DNA of 64,000 nt. Origin: Oscheius onirici. Its lineage: Eukaryota > Nematoda > Chromadorea > Rhabditida > Rhabditidae. Shown one piece after another: positions 23,402 through 35,014 of the stretch. Position 1 is the first letter of the stretch. The number at the start of each line of letters is the position of its first letter. The stretch covers positions 8,680,001 through 8,744,000 of the forward strand of contig OW051471.1 of NCBI GenBank assembly GCA_932521025.1, in the 5' to 3' direction. The position numbers and the translations under genes are program-made. A model generated the notes under the pieces. That model was given only the letters and a program-made list of their open reading frames with translations, had not been told where the DNA came from and did no database searches.

Positions 23402-25805
23402 GACGAAGGATTGTTAGAGCGTCGTTTAGCCCGCGTTCGTAAAAGGATCGAACTTTCCATGATGGTCCTTTTTCTGAAACATCGGTTTCAATTAATGAAG
23501 CAAAATCCCTTACGGCGAATGTAAACCTGGTAGTCTTCCATGAACAGCAACTGCTGAAATTTGGTCATGTTCAGATTCTCCACCTTCATTGTTTCGGTAC
23601 CGTTCAAATGACTGAAAGTGAGTGAATATCCTGACGTAAAAAAGTTAAACTTACTGTTGAAAACATGTTTTGTGAGTGGCAAGTCGCTTCCAAATATCCA
23701 AACAGACTTCGTACACGTTTTCAAAAGTAGTTTGAGTACCATCAACTTTGAAACTGACAGGATCAAAGCCGACAGATGAAAGGACTAAAAAAAACTTGGA
23801 TTAGCAAATATATTGACCGACCTGTGAGAGTAACGTTTGACTCTTGAAGATATCTCAGCTTGTTTGTTTGGCTTGAACCCAGAACGATGCCAGCTACTCG
23901 CTTTGGAAACGAAAATCTCCAGACTAAACATAAGAGAATTAGCTAAAAACTTCCAGTAACTTACTGCGATCTGTATCCTTTGGCGCTTTTTGAAAATACT
24001 TATCGACGAGAGGAACACTGGAAAATGTATGTGGTAATATCAAGAAAAGAAACCTTGGAGTGGTATTAATGATGCTTTTTTCCGATAATATAAGGCAGGT
24101 TCGGAGATTCTCACCAGTTTCAAAACTTCTTCCAGACGAGCTCTGAGCAGCCGAACTTTCTTCCAAAGATCTCCTATTTCCTAACGCTTGAATGCTTCTA
24201 GAAGTACTTGGTTCTTCATTCCAGCTTGTTCCTCTTTGAAAACCAAGAGACGAGTTGGTTGAAGACTCTTCGACTTCCTGCGATGGACGACCGAAGGAGT
24301 GATTATGAATTCCATTGGTCGTCATTTCACTGGTGTTTAAACGTAGCATAGCGTCACTGTCAATTGTTTTCATGAGACGAGGAGAAGTCTTAATAAGTCG
24401 GAAAATATAACTTGTCAATTCTACTTACGTTTTCAAACTCGTTCGGCTCCTGTGTTGGTGTCGAACTTGATGTACCAGCTATAGCGCATTCTTGGAGAGT
24501 TTTACTAATTTGTTCAATTTGTTTTTCATCTAAAAGGAGAGAAAGGAAGTGTTTGAAAATAGAAGCAATGAAACGTACCGTTTTCCACAGAGCCAGTGCT
24601 TGTACAAAAGAGTTCTTGCGGATTAATCGGCGGCGTTTTTGCTGTTACAAGAAACTCAGTTATGAGTGGCCGATTCTCAGGATCGTTGTCCCAGCCTCTG
24701 CAATGTAAATATATGTGCACAAAAGAAATAATTGGAGCTCTACAAATCAGAATAAGCTCACCTAGATATCAACTGTTTCATCTTTTCCTCCAGTATTATC
24801 TCAATTTGAGGCCTGATTCTATTTTCCACTATATTTTTAGAACGATCGTAAGACGACATTTCTTCGTATTCGTAGAAAGGCGCCCTATATTTAAATTTCC
24901 TTTTTATTTCGTAAACAGTCTTACTTTCTATGAAACATTTCCCAAATAGAAATGACGAACGAGTAGACGTCAGCGGAGATTTCGTATTTGACGCCGTCGC
25001 TACTGATAACTTCAGGAGCCATGTACATAGTCGTTCCATTGCTATAAAATGTAAAAATGTATTTTAAAGAAAGTACAAAGATGTCTGGGTCTTTCCCATA
25101 GCATTCAGTTTAGCTATTCCAAAGTCGCCAATTTTCAGTATGTCGATTGTTTCACCCAATAGAAAGCTAAACATTTTGATAACACGAAAATAAAACAGGA
25201 CTAGCTTTCTTGGTTTTATGTCCCGATGAAGAACCTTATGGCCGTGAAGGTAAGACATTCCTCTGCTTGCTTGAAGTATCCAAGAGTAAACTTGTCGATC
25301 GTCATATTTGATAGACTTGTTATGGATCACTGAACGGAAAAAATAAAAACTGCTAAATAAAATATGGAATACCGTCGTGCAAACTACCGTGGCTCATGTA
25401 CTCCATAACGTAGCCGGAACTCAATTCGTCTTTGAACAATCCGAGAAATCGAACAATGTTGACATGACAAGCTAGCTGAAAAAAAAACATACACAAATTC
25501 TAAGGAAAATATTACTTGAATTAGTGTTTTGATTTCTTGTACATCTTCAAGCGTGGGACGGGAAAATACTTTTACGCAGAGTTTGCTGTAACATGAAAAT
25601 AAGAACTAAAAAAGACCATACCCATGTAAATCCGAATCAGTTGAATAAACAGTAGCTTCGCCTCCTACATAAACTAAAGAAAGTTTAGTAGAAAAGTGGC
25701 CGGTTGTGAAAACCGTCACAACTGAAATATAAATGAGTAAAGGAATAATTGATAAAACAAACCCGTTTCGGCTGTTTCAAACAGGAGTCTAGAATCATGA
25801 GACAT
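23364..25805 (-). CDS. Protein kinase with C-terminal unrecognised accessory domain (kinase A)
   Basis: Start ATG at 25803-25805 (MSHDSRLLFET). Kinase motifs run in order: a minimal Gly loop (GGEATVYS), catalytic Lys in KLCVKVF, HRDIKPRN with the Asn codon split by an intron, IGDFGIAK, MYMAPEV, DVYSFVISIWEMF and a RPLITEF helix. All catalytic residues appear present. Overall style is tyrosine-kinase-like. A Ser-rich linker follows (GRPSQEVEESS, GNRRSLEESS). The accessory domain then reads WRFSFPK-type start, VSFKVDGTQTTFENVYEVCL, DIWKRLATH, LNMTKFQQLLFMEDYQVYI and a GPSWKVRSFYERGL tail ending near 23364. The intron in the catalytic loop has a GC donor, whereas the paralogues have GT. I do not recognise the accessory domain; it recurs in the GTPase gene at 35.0 kb. 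Confidence 0.82.
24243..24411. repeat. 169-bp direct repeat, copy 1 (linker exon)
   Basis: Matches 26034-26202 with five differences and no indels. It encodes the start of the Ser-rich linker after the kinase domain. Confidence 0.85.
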
Positions 25806-26034
25806 CTAGAAACAAAAAACATGGCTTTTCTTATATCCTGGTGCAGGTCAGTACGCAATTTTGCGTCAAGAGTAAGCATTGGTTCAAATACAATTTATTG
25901 TCTTGTTTTCTGTTTGCTGTTATGCACACAAAATAAATTATTGCTTCTTCTGAGATATCTGTACAATTCAATAGTATGAAACACGTAAAAGTCCGATCAA
26001 TTATGCGGGGTGATTTGGCGGAAACCTCGGATGC
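25693..26034. repeat. 342-bp direct repeat, copy 2
   Basis: Identical by eye to 23060-23401. It spans the 3' end of kinase B, the B/A intergenic region and exons 1-2 of kinase A. Confidence 0.9.
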
Positions 26035-26202
26035 CAAGAGACGAGTTGGTCGAAGACTCTTCGATTTCCTGCGATGGACGACCGAAGGAGTGATTATGAA
26101 TTCCATTGGTCGTCATTTCACTGGTGTTTAAACGTAGCATGGCGTCACTGTCAGCTGTTTTCATGAGACGAGGAGAAGTCTTAATAAGTCGGAAAATATA
26201 AC
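26034..26202. repeat. 169-bp direct repeat, copy 2 (linker exon)
   Basis: 97 percent identical to 24243-24411 and abuts the 342-bp repeat. The junction marks the deletion breakpoint in kinase B. Confidence 0.85.
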
Positions 26203-26779
26203 ATAGGCTGTGTTTCTTACCTGGTCTCTCTCTTTTTGCAGATACTCAGGTTGTTTGTTAAGCGGCTTCCTTTCAGTTTCCTCTTGCAACGGGGTGTTGA
26301 TATTTACTTTTTCAAATTTGTTTGGAATTCCATCAAGTAGGCCAGGGTTAGTTACCGCTTCTTGTTTTCTACCAGACAGAGCAGATCCTTCCTGAGCTTG
26401 TTCATTTTCGTCTGAAACAGATATTGTTGTCAACCATTTACCAACTTTTAAGATCTGCCGTTGTTGAAGTTAAAGAAATTCTCGCTTGAACATTGTTTAT
26501 AGCGTGAAGAGATTTGTTTGCACATGTGAGAAACTCATGCACCGAAGGTCGGTTACCCGGAGCTTTATCCCAGCCCCTAAATTGCACATTTTTGTTTTAC
26601 TCAACCCAAGAATTATTTTTCGATCAAAGTTTTCATGTCTCCCGAGACTTCATCTTCAAGTGTAGGTCTGAGTCCACTGATTATTTTTGTATTCAGAGCA
26701 AAAGCCTTGGAGCTGTCATAAGAGTGATAGGGTGACCTGAATAATTACAAATTTTAAGAGTGCTACTTACTTTCTGTGA

Positions 26780-27034
26780 AAAAAAAACAGTTTATTCGGC
26801 TATCGATGCATTTCGCATGACCGGATCACATCCGAAGAGTCGAGGAGTCTTGGATTCTTGAAGTGATGATGAGAGCGGTTGTGGTATCCAGGTTTCTCAA
26901 GCTACAGGATCCGCTGGACAGGCTAGGCTGCGAGAGATGCCAGGGTAGACTACCTTCGTGTACTACCACCCGGGAATGAACTTGCGATCGCTTTCTTCAT
27001 AGACTGTCATCCTATCCACTTGACTATCCGGGCC
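26780..27034 (-). mobile_element. tRNA-like SINE insertion with 10-bp target-site duplication
   Basis: The 255-bp insert is flanked by perfect direct repeats CTTTCTGTGA (26770-26779 and 27035-27044). On the minus strand it begins GGGCCCGGATAGTC. It has an A-box-like TAGTCAAGTGG (plus 27016-27026) and a B-box-like AGTTCATTCCC (plus 26972-26982), about 35 nt apart, as in tRNA-derived pol III promoters. It ends in a run of eight T, resembling a pol III terminator rather than a poly(A) tail. It encodes no protein, so mobilisation would need a partner LINE. I do not know a named family for it. Confidence 0.8.
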
Positions 27035-28132
27035 CTTTCTGTGAGACATTTCCCAAATAGCAATTGCAAAGGAATACACATCAGCTGCCTCGTTGTAGTA
27101 CACGCCGCCATCTAAGATCACTTCGGGAGCAACATGTCCGAATGTTCCATTGCTAAAAGAAAAAGATAAAAAGGTTCAATGGTACTGCAAAACTTTACAT
27201 TATTGTTTTAGTTTGATTCTCGATTTGTTGCTTTGCCATTCCAAAGTCGGAAATTTTCAACACGGCAAGCGTGTCTCCAAGTAGCATGCTAAACGTTCTC
27301 ATAATGAGAAAAAATTATATCAAACTTTCTGGTTTTGATGTCGCGATGAACAAGATCGTTGTTGTGAAGATAGGCGATTCCTCGACTTGCTTGCAGGATC
27401 CACGAATAAACCTGCTGGTGATGATAGTTTATGAATGGGTTGTGAATCACTGAAAAATTGTATAACACGTTTAAAATATATCATAAATTAAGAAATATGG
27501 TTTTAAAGGGGAGAAAATCTTACCTTCCGACAAGCTCCCATTGGCCATGAATTCCATGGCATAGCCTGAGCGAACGAAACCGAGAGTATCCTCCGATTGA
27601 AACGATCCAAGGAAACGAACAATATTCTGATGACATGAGACCTTCGAACAAATATGCTACTTTTTTAAATCTAACCTTGATCAAAGCTTTAACTTCTTGG
27701 ACACTATTTTTGTGCGTTGGATTGAGAAAGATTTTGAGATAAACTTTTCTGAAATATAATTGTACAAAACTGTATATAAAAGCCTTACCCATGCAAATCC
27801 GATTCAGCCGTGAAAACTACGGCTTCTCCACCTTCGGCAATCTTGTCTATTTTTGTGAAATCTTCCTGTTTGAATACCGGGACAGCTAAAACCATATGTT
27901 TGTGTTTTTTTAGTAGTCTACCTGTTTCAGCTGTCTCCGAAATACCTCTAAAAAACATGACGCATCTAGAAACGAAGATATTAAAACTAATACGTTCATA
28001 TACCCAGGTGTACGCAAGTTTACGTGAGGCAATTTCTCTAAAGGTTCAAAGTCATATACCTCGGTTTTGCAAGAGTTCAATAACGTCTAACTATATACAT
28101 AAAAAAGTTTATTGGTAGCAAAAAAAAAATTT

Positions 28133-30330
28133 TTAAACTTTAGTTTGCGGTCCGCTTTGAGAAAAGCTCCTCATAGAGCGCAACAAGTCCAGGCCTTTAT
28201 CGAGTTTGAATTCGTAGAAAGCCCAAACTGTCCAAACAAGTCCTTTTTTCTCTGAAATGTTTTTTTTATTTACTAATGATCAGTCAACCTAGACAAATCT
28301 GGTACTCTTCCATGACTAGCAACTGTTGAAACTGGTTCATATTCAAATCATCAATGTGTTTGGAGAAGTCATTGTCGAGGCGTCTGCAAATTAAAAGTTC
28401 ACAGTTTGCAAAAGAAAGTGTTTAATATAACAACAAACAACTTGCCGCCGAATGCATGATTTGTGCGTAAAAAGGCGGCTCCAAATATCCAGACAGACGG
28501 CGTGAACGTTTTCGAACATGCTGAAAGTTCCATCAATTTTGAAAACGACTTCTTCCGCTTCTCGAGGTGAGATGACTGAAAAAACGTTTCCTTCTGTCCT
28601 AGCAAAATACCTTCGACGGAAACATTTGCACAATGACGGTAACTATTGATATGGATCCACTTTGCTCCAATAACGAGGCTTCCGAGCTCTTTTGGGAAAG
28701 AGAACACCCAAACTGAAATTTGATGGTATAAAAGGAAAACATTGTAATGATGTTAAAGAGAGAGTGTTGGCTATATCTCACCGCGATTAGTAGTCTTAGG
28801 CCTTTGAATGGAATTCGCAGAAGGCGGAGAAGCAGCTTCTATGTAGGTGGGCTGTCCGTTAGAATTGCTGGGATACAAAGTTACTGACGGGAATAAATTG
28901 AAACCTCGAATCGGCTGGAGGACTTGTAAACATTGCACGACTCTTGGCAATTGGCGGGCAATTTTTTGTGATTGGAGTTGACGAAATGTCTTGTACTCCT
29001 TCATCTCCGCCTAAAATTTTCGTTCTTCCTCCAAAGAAATGTTCAATTGCCTTTAAGTTTAGGTGAAGTAGCTGAATTGGACGACTGAGATTTCTTCAGA
29101 TTTTGAGCACTATTTTTCGCAAACGTGAGAAAATCACCGATCGACGGCCTCTGTTCAGGTTTCGTTAGCCATCCTCTGAAAAGCGATCAGTGGATCCATT
29201 CCGTGATATTCTTTCCTCAATAGCATCCTGATAACTTCTGGAAATGGTCCATCGCGAAGATAGGGACGTTCTCCAGCACGAACCATATTCATTTTGTCCA
29301 AGGGTGCATGGATGGTCAAATGATTGTATGGTATCCTTGAAACTGTGGCTAACTGAAATTTCTGGAAACTCACTCTCTGTAAATGATTTCCCATAAAGTT
29401 ATTGTGAACGAGTAGACGTCACTTGGAAAAGAATACTTGCTCTCTGTGATGACTTCGGGAGCCATGTAGAACTGGGTTCCGACGCTGAAAGTGACTATAG
29501 TTCGAAATTTGAAAAGAATCTAAAAAGACAATGAATTCAATTGAGAACTCACAATGTAGTACAGCTCTCCTTATCCAATATCCTCGCAGTACCAAAATCG
29601 GAAACCTTCAAATCATCTAAAGTAAGACCCAGCAGTATGCTGAAGGAATCTTAAAAAAAAACTGAAAAACTTCACTAACTTTTTCGGCTTCACGTCTCTA
29701 TGAATAATTCCATGACGATGAAGATGACCGATTCCACGAGCAATTTGTTGCGTCCAGGAGAATATTTGCTCATAGCCGTACAGCTTTGAAGGGTTGTGAA
29801 TTACTAAGGCAGGTCAATGTGAAAAACTTGCTCACTTTTATCCAAACTACCGTTTTGCATAAACTTCATAACGTAGCCAATTTGAGCACTGGGTGTACGT
29901 CCCGTGTCTTTTATAAGAACTGCGAAGAGATCGACAATGTTGGGATGTCGCGCGTGCTGAAGGACGTTTGTTTGTTGCAGAAACTGTCCTGGTTCGGGAG
30001 TGTAGTCAATAAAAGCATAAGAAGTAAAATTAGAAGTTACCTTGATCAAGAAATCAATTTCCTTCCTTCCTGAGATGCTTGTCGTGTTGAAAAACTCTTT
30101 GAATGCAACAATGCTGAAATCACACGTACTTACATGTATATAGCCTGGGTTTACTCATAATGCTCATTGTATCCCTTGTACACAATACCTTGTCCACCAA
30201 TTCCAATTTCTTCAATTTCCGAGAAATCCTTTTTGGTGAAACAGCCGACGACTGCAAAAGTTGTTAGTTTTTTGAATCACTTACTTGTTGGGACAAGATA
30301 GCTGTTCGGTGATGGAAGTGCTTCGCTCAT
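28133..30330 (-). CDS. Protein kinase with C-terminal accessory domain (kinase C)
   Basis: Start ATG 30328-30330 (MSEALPSPNSYLVPT). Kinase motifs: GIGGQGIVYKG loop (the best Gly loop of the array), IVAFKEF with the putative catalytic Lys, HRDVKPKN with an intron splitting Asn, VSDFGTAR, FYMAPEV, DVYSFTITLWE and KPEQRPSIGDF. The accessory domain follows: VWVFSFPKELGSLVIG, INSYRHCANVSVE, FKIDGTFSMFENVHAVCL, DIWSRL, LNMNQFQQLLVMEEYQICL and a VWTVWAFYEFKLDKGL tail ending at 28133. The join near 29170-29215 between the exon ending GMDPLIAF and GWLTKPEQRPS needs a frame change that I could not assign to a clear donor; it is either an unusual intron or a lesion. This gene is the most diverged array member and divergently adjoins the GTPase genes. 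Confidence 0.75.
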
Positions 30331-30956
30331 TCTTCAACTGGAATAACAAATTGTTCAATCGGCAGTTCTGAAAAATTCCAGGTCGATAAAAAATCTTTAG
30401 TCTAGGCAAAGAGATAACGGCTCTGTTGATAACGGCGATTTTAACGACGGTTAAAATGCGCCTCAAACCCTTCCGAATACTTAAAATCGGGTATCTAAAC
30501 ATAAACAAATGTACTTTAAATCGTGAGGATAGGAATGTATGACTGTAAGCCTCACAGTGGTTTTTTTTATCTTCAGACGGTCTTTTCTCTTATATTTGCA
30601 TAAAATTAAAAAAAACAGAAACCTTCTTCAACGCGTGCTTGATTGAATTGTTTCCTTTTTTAATCCCTCTGAAACTATTTTCCACAAAAAACTGCTCGAT
30701 ATGTTATCTAAGCATTTCTTCTCTTCACGACCAGCTATCAAACGAGATAACTCAAGACAGTCTGATTCAGTACTCTGTCCAAACATTGCCATTTTATGAA
30801 CTTCCGCTGACTAACTCGTAACTGAGTCTCGCTTTCCGTTCAGGCTTCATTGTTCTCCGAAGATATAAACTTTGGCTTATTTTAAGAACGAAGATTTTCT
30901 TTCCTTATCATATTTGTCAGGTTTCAGAAAACCTTATCCGTGTGCTAAACGCTGAG
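30331..30956. promoter_or_regulatory. Divergent promoter region between kinase C and GTPase D
   Basis: About 630 bp separates two start codons in opposite orientation, so the kinase array and the GTPase pair may share regulation. A TTTCAG just upstream of the GTPase ATG (about 30921-30926) could be a spliced-leader acceptor. I recognise no specific factor site. Confidence 0.5.
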
Positions 30957-33900
30957 ATGGCCGACTATTTGGAGAAGGTAAGCATATCCAAAATTGTTGT
31001 AAGTTATTTTCAGTACCCTTTCCTCAGAGGTTACGACGACATTCCCTTCATTTTGGACATTCTGGATATGGAAATGGGCGAAGCAAAAACGACGCAGAAA
31101 CTGAAAGCTAATTTGCCAGAGGAGTACTTTGCTAAGTATCTCCAGTGGAAAGATGGATCCGTAAGAGTTTTTTTTTTCGAAAACAATAAACATTCAAATT
31201 TAGAAGCAATGGCAATTCGTTCGTCTGATTGCCGACCCCAAGATCAAGGAAACGGTAGAGTCTGTTCTCGCTCTTAATCATGACGACGAGGTAGCCTTTA
31301 TTAAACAACTATTGACCTTTGAAATCTTCAATGCTTACCTTCGCGAGAAGAGTGGAAACTTGGTGTGCAAGTTAATAAACAGAAACGATTTGGGTTACAG
31401 GTCACCCAAGAATATTTCCTTAGGCTCTTGCCTTCTGGAGTTCAAGCGATCGTGAAGAATAAGCTGGAAGACGGACAGCTGGATATTGCCGAAAACCTGA
31501 TCAAGACCAATCCCGAAGCACATCAACTCTTTCTCGAATGGAAGGTTTGTTTACTGTTAGTTCGTACCAGAGTTGGGCGAGCAGTCCATTCGAACTTGGT
31601 GCGAGCGCGAGCAGACCTTTTGGCTCGCATGCGAGTTCGTACATCTTTAAAAGAAAATCTCGGCTTGAACGTTGCTTTCTTTCTTATCACCATAGAAGAA
31701 TTTCCGGTGAGAAAAGTGATCGTGACGGATTGGCAAATAATTCCGGTTTCTTTATGTTTCCGAAATAAATCAGATACCATAAAACTTGACAGTTAAACGA
31801 CTGTTAAGAAACTTAAAGTGCAGTTTTTAGGCAACAAACACGAGCAGCCAACCATCTCCTGCTAAAAAGTGATTAATTTTGGTTTGAAGTATAGAAAAGT
31901 AAGATTTAAGAGTACCCATTTCGCCCGTCATGCAACCAATAAAAAAACAATGGCCGAAGAAGATCAAGGTACAAATGAATCGTGTGAATGGCGTCGACTT
32001 CCGTCCCCGGATTAAAAAACTTCGTGCTAGCCCTGACACCTCCTGTGACATAAAAACTTTTCACGGTATTGTTATACTATGCACTAAAAATGTTTGAAAT
32101 TCAGAGGATAACTGTCTCGTGATCGAGTTGACCGGAGAGCCGAAGAAGGTTTTGCTTTCCACCGTGGAGATGTGGGGCTACATGGCCAGGAACATGGGCT
32201 ATTACGACTATCTGCCGCAGTGGCAAGTCGAGATGGTGAAGAGCCACTGGGATCTGCCGAAGAGGATCTCGTTCATGAACAAGTGTCAGGTGGATTTGTG
32301 GCTGGGCGACAGTGAGCTTTGATAACCTAGAGTTCCACAAAAAAATTTAAGAATACGGTCACGACTTTGTTCGAATGAATGGCTGGTTCCCGGACGAGCT
32401 CAGAAGTGCCCAGAAACAGCTGGAGGAAGAATACGAAAAGATAGTCGAAAAGAAGAAGAAGCAACAGGCTCTGCCGAAGATTATCGACGCTAGCAGGTCT
32501 CCTATCAATGTTGTCCGTCTCTGACTTCAATAAATGTTCAGATTTCCTGAAGAGATCAATATTTTGGTGTTGGGGCAGTCCGGTGTAGGAAAGTCGACAT
32601 TCATTTCCAGTGTGGCCAACTATTTGATGCACAAAACACTAGAGGGTTCTATGAAGGGCGAACTGAAGGTCTTGGTCAAGTTTTATGCCACGATGACTGA
32701 TGAGTTTGTGAGTATTTTAGTAGTCTTTGTTAACTCCTCGCAACAGCATCAAAAGCTTCTCTCTATGGGCGTTCTTTTAGGGAATTGAACATGAGATTCT
32801 AATGGAATCCACTGTAAATCCTGGAGATGGTGAAAATGAAAAATGCGGACCGGAAGCAGTAGGTGAATCCTCGACTCAAAGGCCGAGAAGCTACGCATTC
32901 GAATGCACAATAGGGAAGAGACAATTTATTTTGCGTTTCATGGACACTCCCGGAGTTGGAGATACTGCTGGACTTGATAGAGACAAGGAACTGATGAAGA
33001 TGAACATGGCCTACCTCTCCAAGTTCAAGTAGTTTGTATGTGACAACACGTAATGCGGCAATTTAGACATCTCAACGCTGTGCTGATTCTGATGAACCCG
33101 GATGAGCATCGTCTTACTATTGGAATGGAATACTGTATCAAAGAACTCCTCGTCCGTCTTCATTCCAGCGCAAGCCAGAACATCGTCTTCTGTTTCCCTA
33201 GGACTGGAAATTCGAATTTTATGGAGCAAGGCACTCGAAGAACACTCATGAAGCTCATTGACACAATTGAAGCAGAAAGTGGAGTGAAAATACCTTTCTC
33301 GCGGTAAGTAGGAATCTCTAGAAAGAAGAGAACGAGTTTAGTGCCAACAGGTTCGCCTTCGAGAACAGCGGCTTCAGCATCCGATGCCAGCTAGAAAAGG
33401 CGAGGGAATCCAAATTTTGTTCTCCAAGCGATGAACAAATTGACCATGCCAAGTCTTCATGGAAACATTCTGCTGAGGAGACGGTTCGTCTGGTAAATCA
33501 AGTGCTGAAGCTTCCGATCAACCACGTCAGCGACCATGTCACCATCAATACCGTTCGAGAAGCCGTTGCTGCACTAGCTCGTCCAATGTCCGAAGCATCC
33601 AGGATGCAACTTGTGAATATGCGTAACATTAGTGACAGACGTCGTGAAATTGATCGCTATAAGGATCAAGCTGGTCGTCTTTCTGGAAAGCTGCGCGTGC
33701 AACAGGTACAAAGAAATATTTACTGGCTAAAGAGAATTCAGACTATGTTACGTACAGTGCCACTAGATAGGCCTCAGACAGTGTGCACCTCTCCCAAATG
33801 CGTCGAGTACAAGTCCATTGGCCTGGGAATGGAGCAACCAATTCATAGAACCATATGCCATGAAAACTGTCATCTCCCAGGAGTACAGGTAGGTCACATG

Positions 33901-34695
33901 TTTAACTAGTGAAACGTTTTGTTAAGGAACAAGTAGTTAACAATCCGGCCATGAAAAATTGCGTGGCTTTCACGGGCAGCGGAGGAAGCCAATGTTGGAT
34001 TAAGAGTTGTGGTTGTGACTGGAGGATGCATCAGCATGTCCGATGGATGATTGAGACTTACGAAGAAACTGTTTGCTTTAGTCTGTCCCCAAACTCATTG
34101 TTTCCAGATAATTGATCGCGAAATCGAAAGCGGACTAGATAATGTTGAAAAGATGAAGAGGCAGACAGAATTGCTGCTGAAGGATCTTCTTGACAAGGTT
34201 TGTTTATGTTTTAAGAGAGCATTTTATGTCTAGGAAGCCGAGTACGAAGACAACTGCAGGCTGCTGACTAAAGCTGGTGCCACATTTGCCATCTTTCTGA
34301 AGAAGAATTGTATCACGAGCATCAACGACACTTTCAAGGACTATCTAGCCATGCAGATAAAGCAGGAAGAGATGCATGTGATGAATAGAGGAACACCGTC
34401 TGTTCTGCTTGACGAACTCAAAAAGTATAGTAATGAATATGCAGAACAGGTAATAAATTTGCGAAGAACGGATGATCTGTTTTAGGTAAAACTGTTTGTA
34501 AATGGAAGCCAAGACGAGACAGATTGTACCATCAATACAGTTTTGAACTTGATGGAAGAGCTTAAGAGACATCCCCAGTTTGGTGACTTCATCAGAAGAG
34601 CACAACACCTGGAAATTGAGAGCAGTCAAAACGATTCGGGCGCATCTGAAATCCAAGTAAAGTACGAACAGCCATTCACCTACATGTTTGAGTAA
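30957..34695 (+). CDS. Large P-loop GTPase-like protein with N-terminal helical repeats (GTPase D)
   Basis: My 15-exon model (30957-30977, 31014-31160, 31204-31362, 31401-31544, 32107-32311, 32352-32496, 32542-32707, 32781-33028, 33067-33303, 33351-33705, 33742-33888, 33927-34070, 34108-34197, 34234-34449, 34486-34695) is in phase throughout and gives 877 residues. The N-terminus has about three copies of a 45-residue helical motif (F-x2-LL ... F-x2-WK). The G domain has Walker A GQSGVGKST and DTPGVGD; the G4 position is degenerate (PRTG). A coiled-coil stretch follows. Next is a Cys/His cluster (CTSPKC, CHENCH, CWIKSCGCDWRMHQH), then a second coiled coil. G domain plus Cys cluster resembles uncharacterised AIG1/GIMAP-like animal GTPases. 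Substrate, partners and location are unknown. Confidence 0.82.
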
Positions 34696-35014
34696 TACAA
34701 AATGAACTGTTTCTGATGACTAACTTTGTCATTAATATAATTAGGTTAACACCTATGCTATCTATAGTTTCTTTATCTGATTCATTTTTCTTCTGGCTCC
34801 TTTTTCTTTAAAACAACAGATTATTGGAAACTATACTCAGGTTTATTGGTTCCGGTCTTAAAACTGTCTCTGCGTAATCGCCTGCGGAAACATTTGACAT
34901 ATTGATTTGCCCTAAAAGACTTCTGATAAGAGAATTCAGATCTGGCCATTTCGGAACCAAAAACAGTGGTGAGAAAAGAGAGCACTTTCCACCATCACTT
35001 TTCCCGATCTGAGG

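Larger units (their letters stand above)
25997..27958 (-). pseudogene. Kinase B: interrupted by a SINE and lacking the accessory domain
   Basis: Start ATG 27956-27958 (MFFRGISETAETA). Kinase motifs are intact: EGGEAVVFTA, catalytic Lys in KVYLKIF, HRDIKTRN (split Asn codon), ISDFGMAK, VAPEVIL, DVYSFAIAIWEM and GNRPSVHEF. A 255-bp SINE sits exactly at the exon end coding MSHRK. It separates the exon from its GTAAGT donor and reads in frame into a stop 23 codons later. Downstream, the linker (ISVSDENEQAQEGS, NTSEMTTNGIHNH) joins in frame at 26034 to only the last dozen residues of the accessory-domain tail (IRGFRQITPHN, stop 25997-25999). The accessory domain was therefore deleted without a frameshift. 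The protein may survive if the SINE is spliced out; otherwise the gene is dead. Confidence 0.75.

Noticed and set aside
22000..24400. Considered assigning the accessory domain to the nematode SPK domain or to KH domains
   Set aside because: The motif order does not match what I recall of SPK, and the VAGLVVG stretch lacks the GxxG loop of KH domains.
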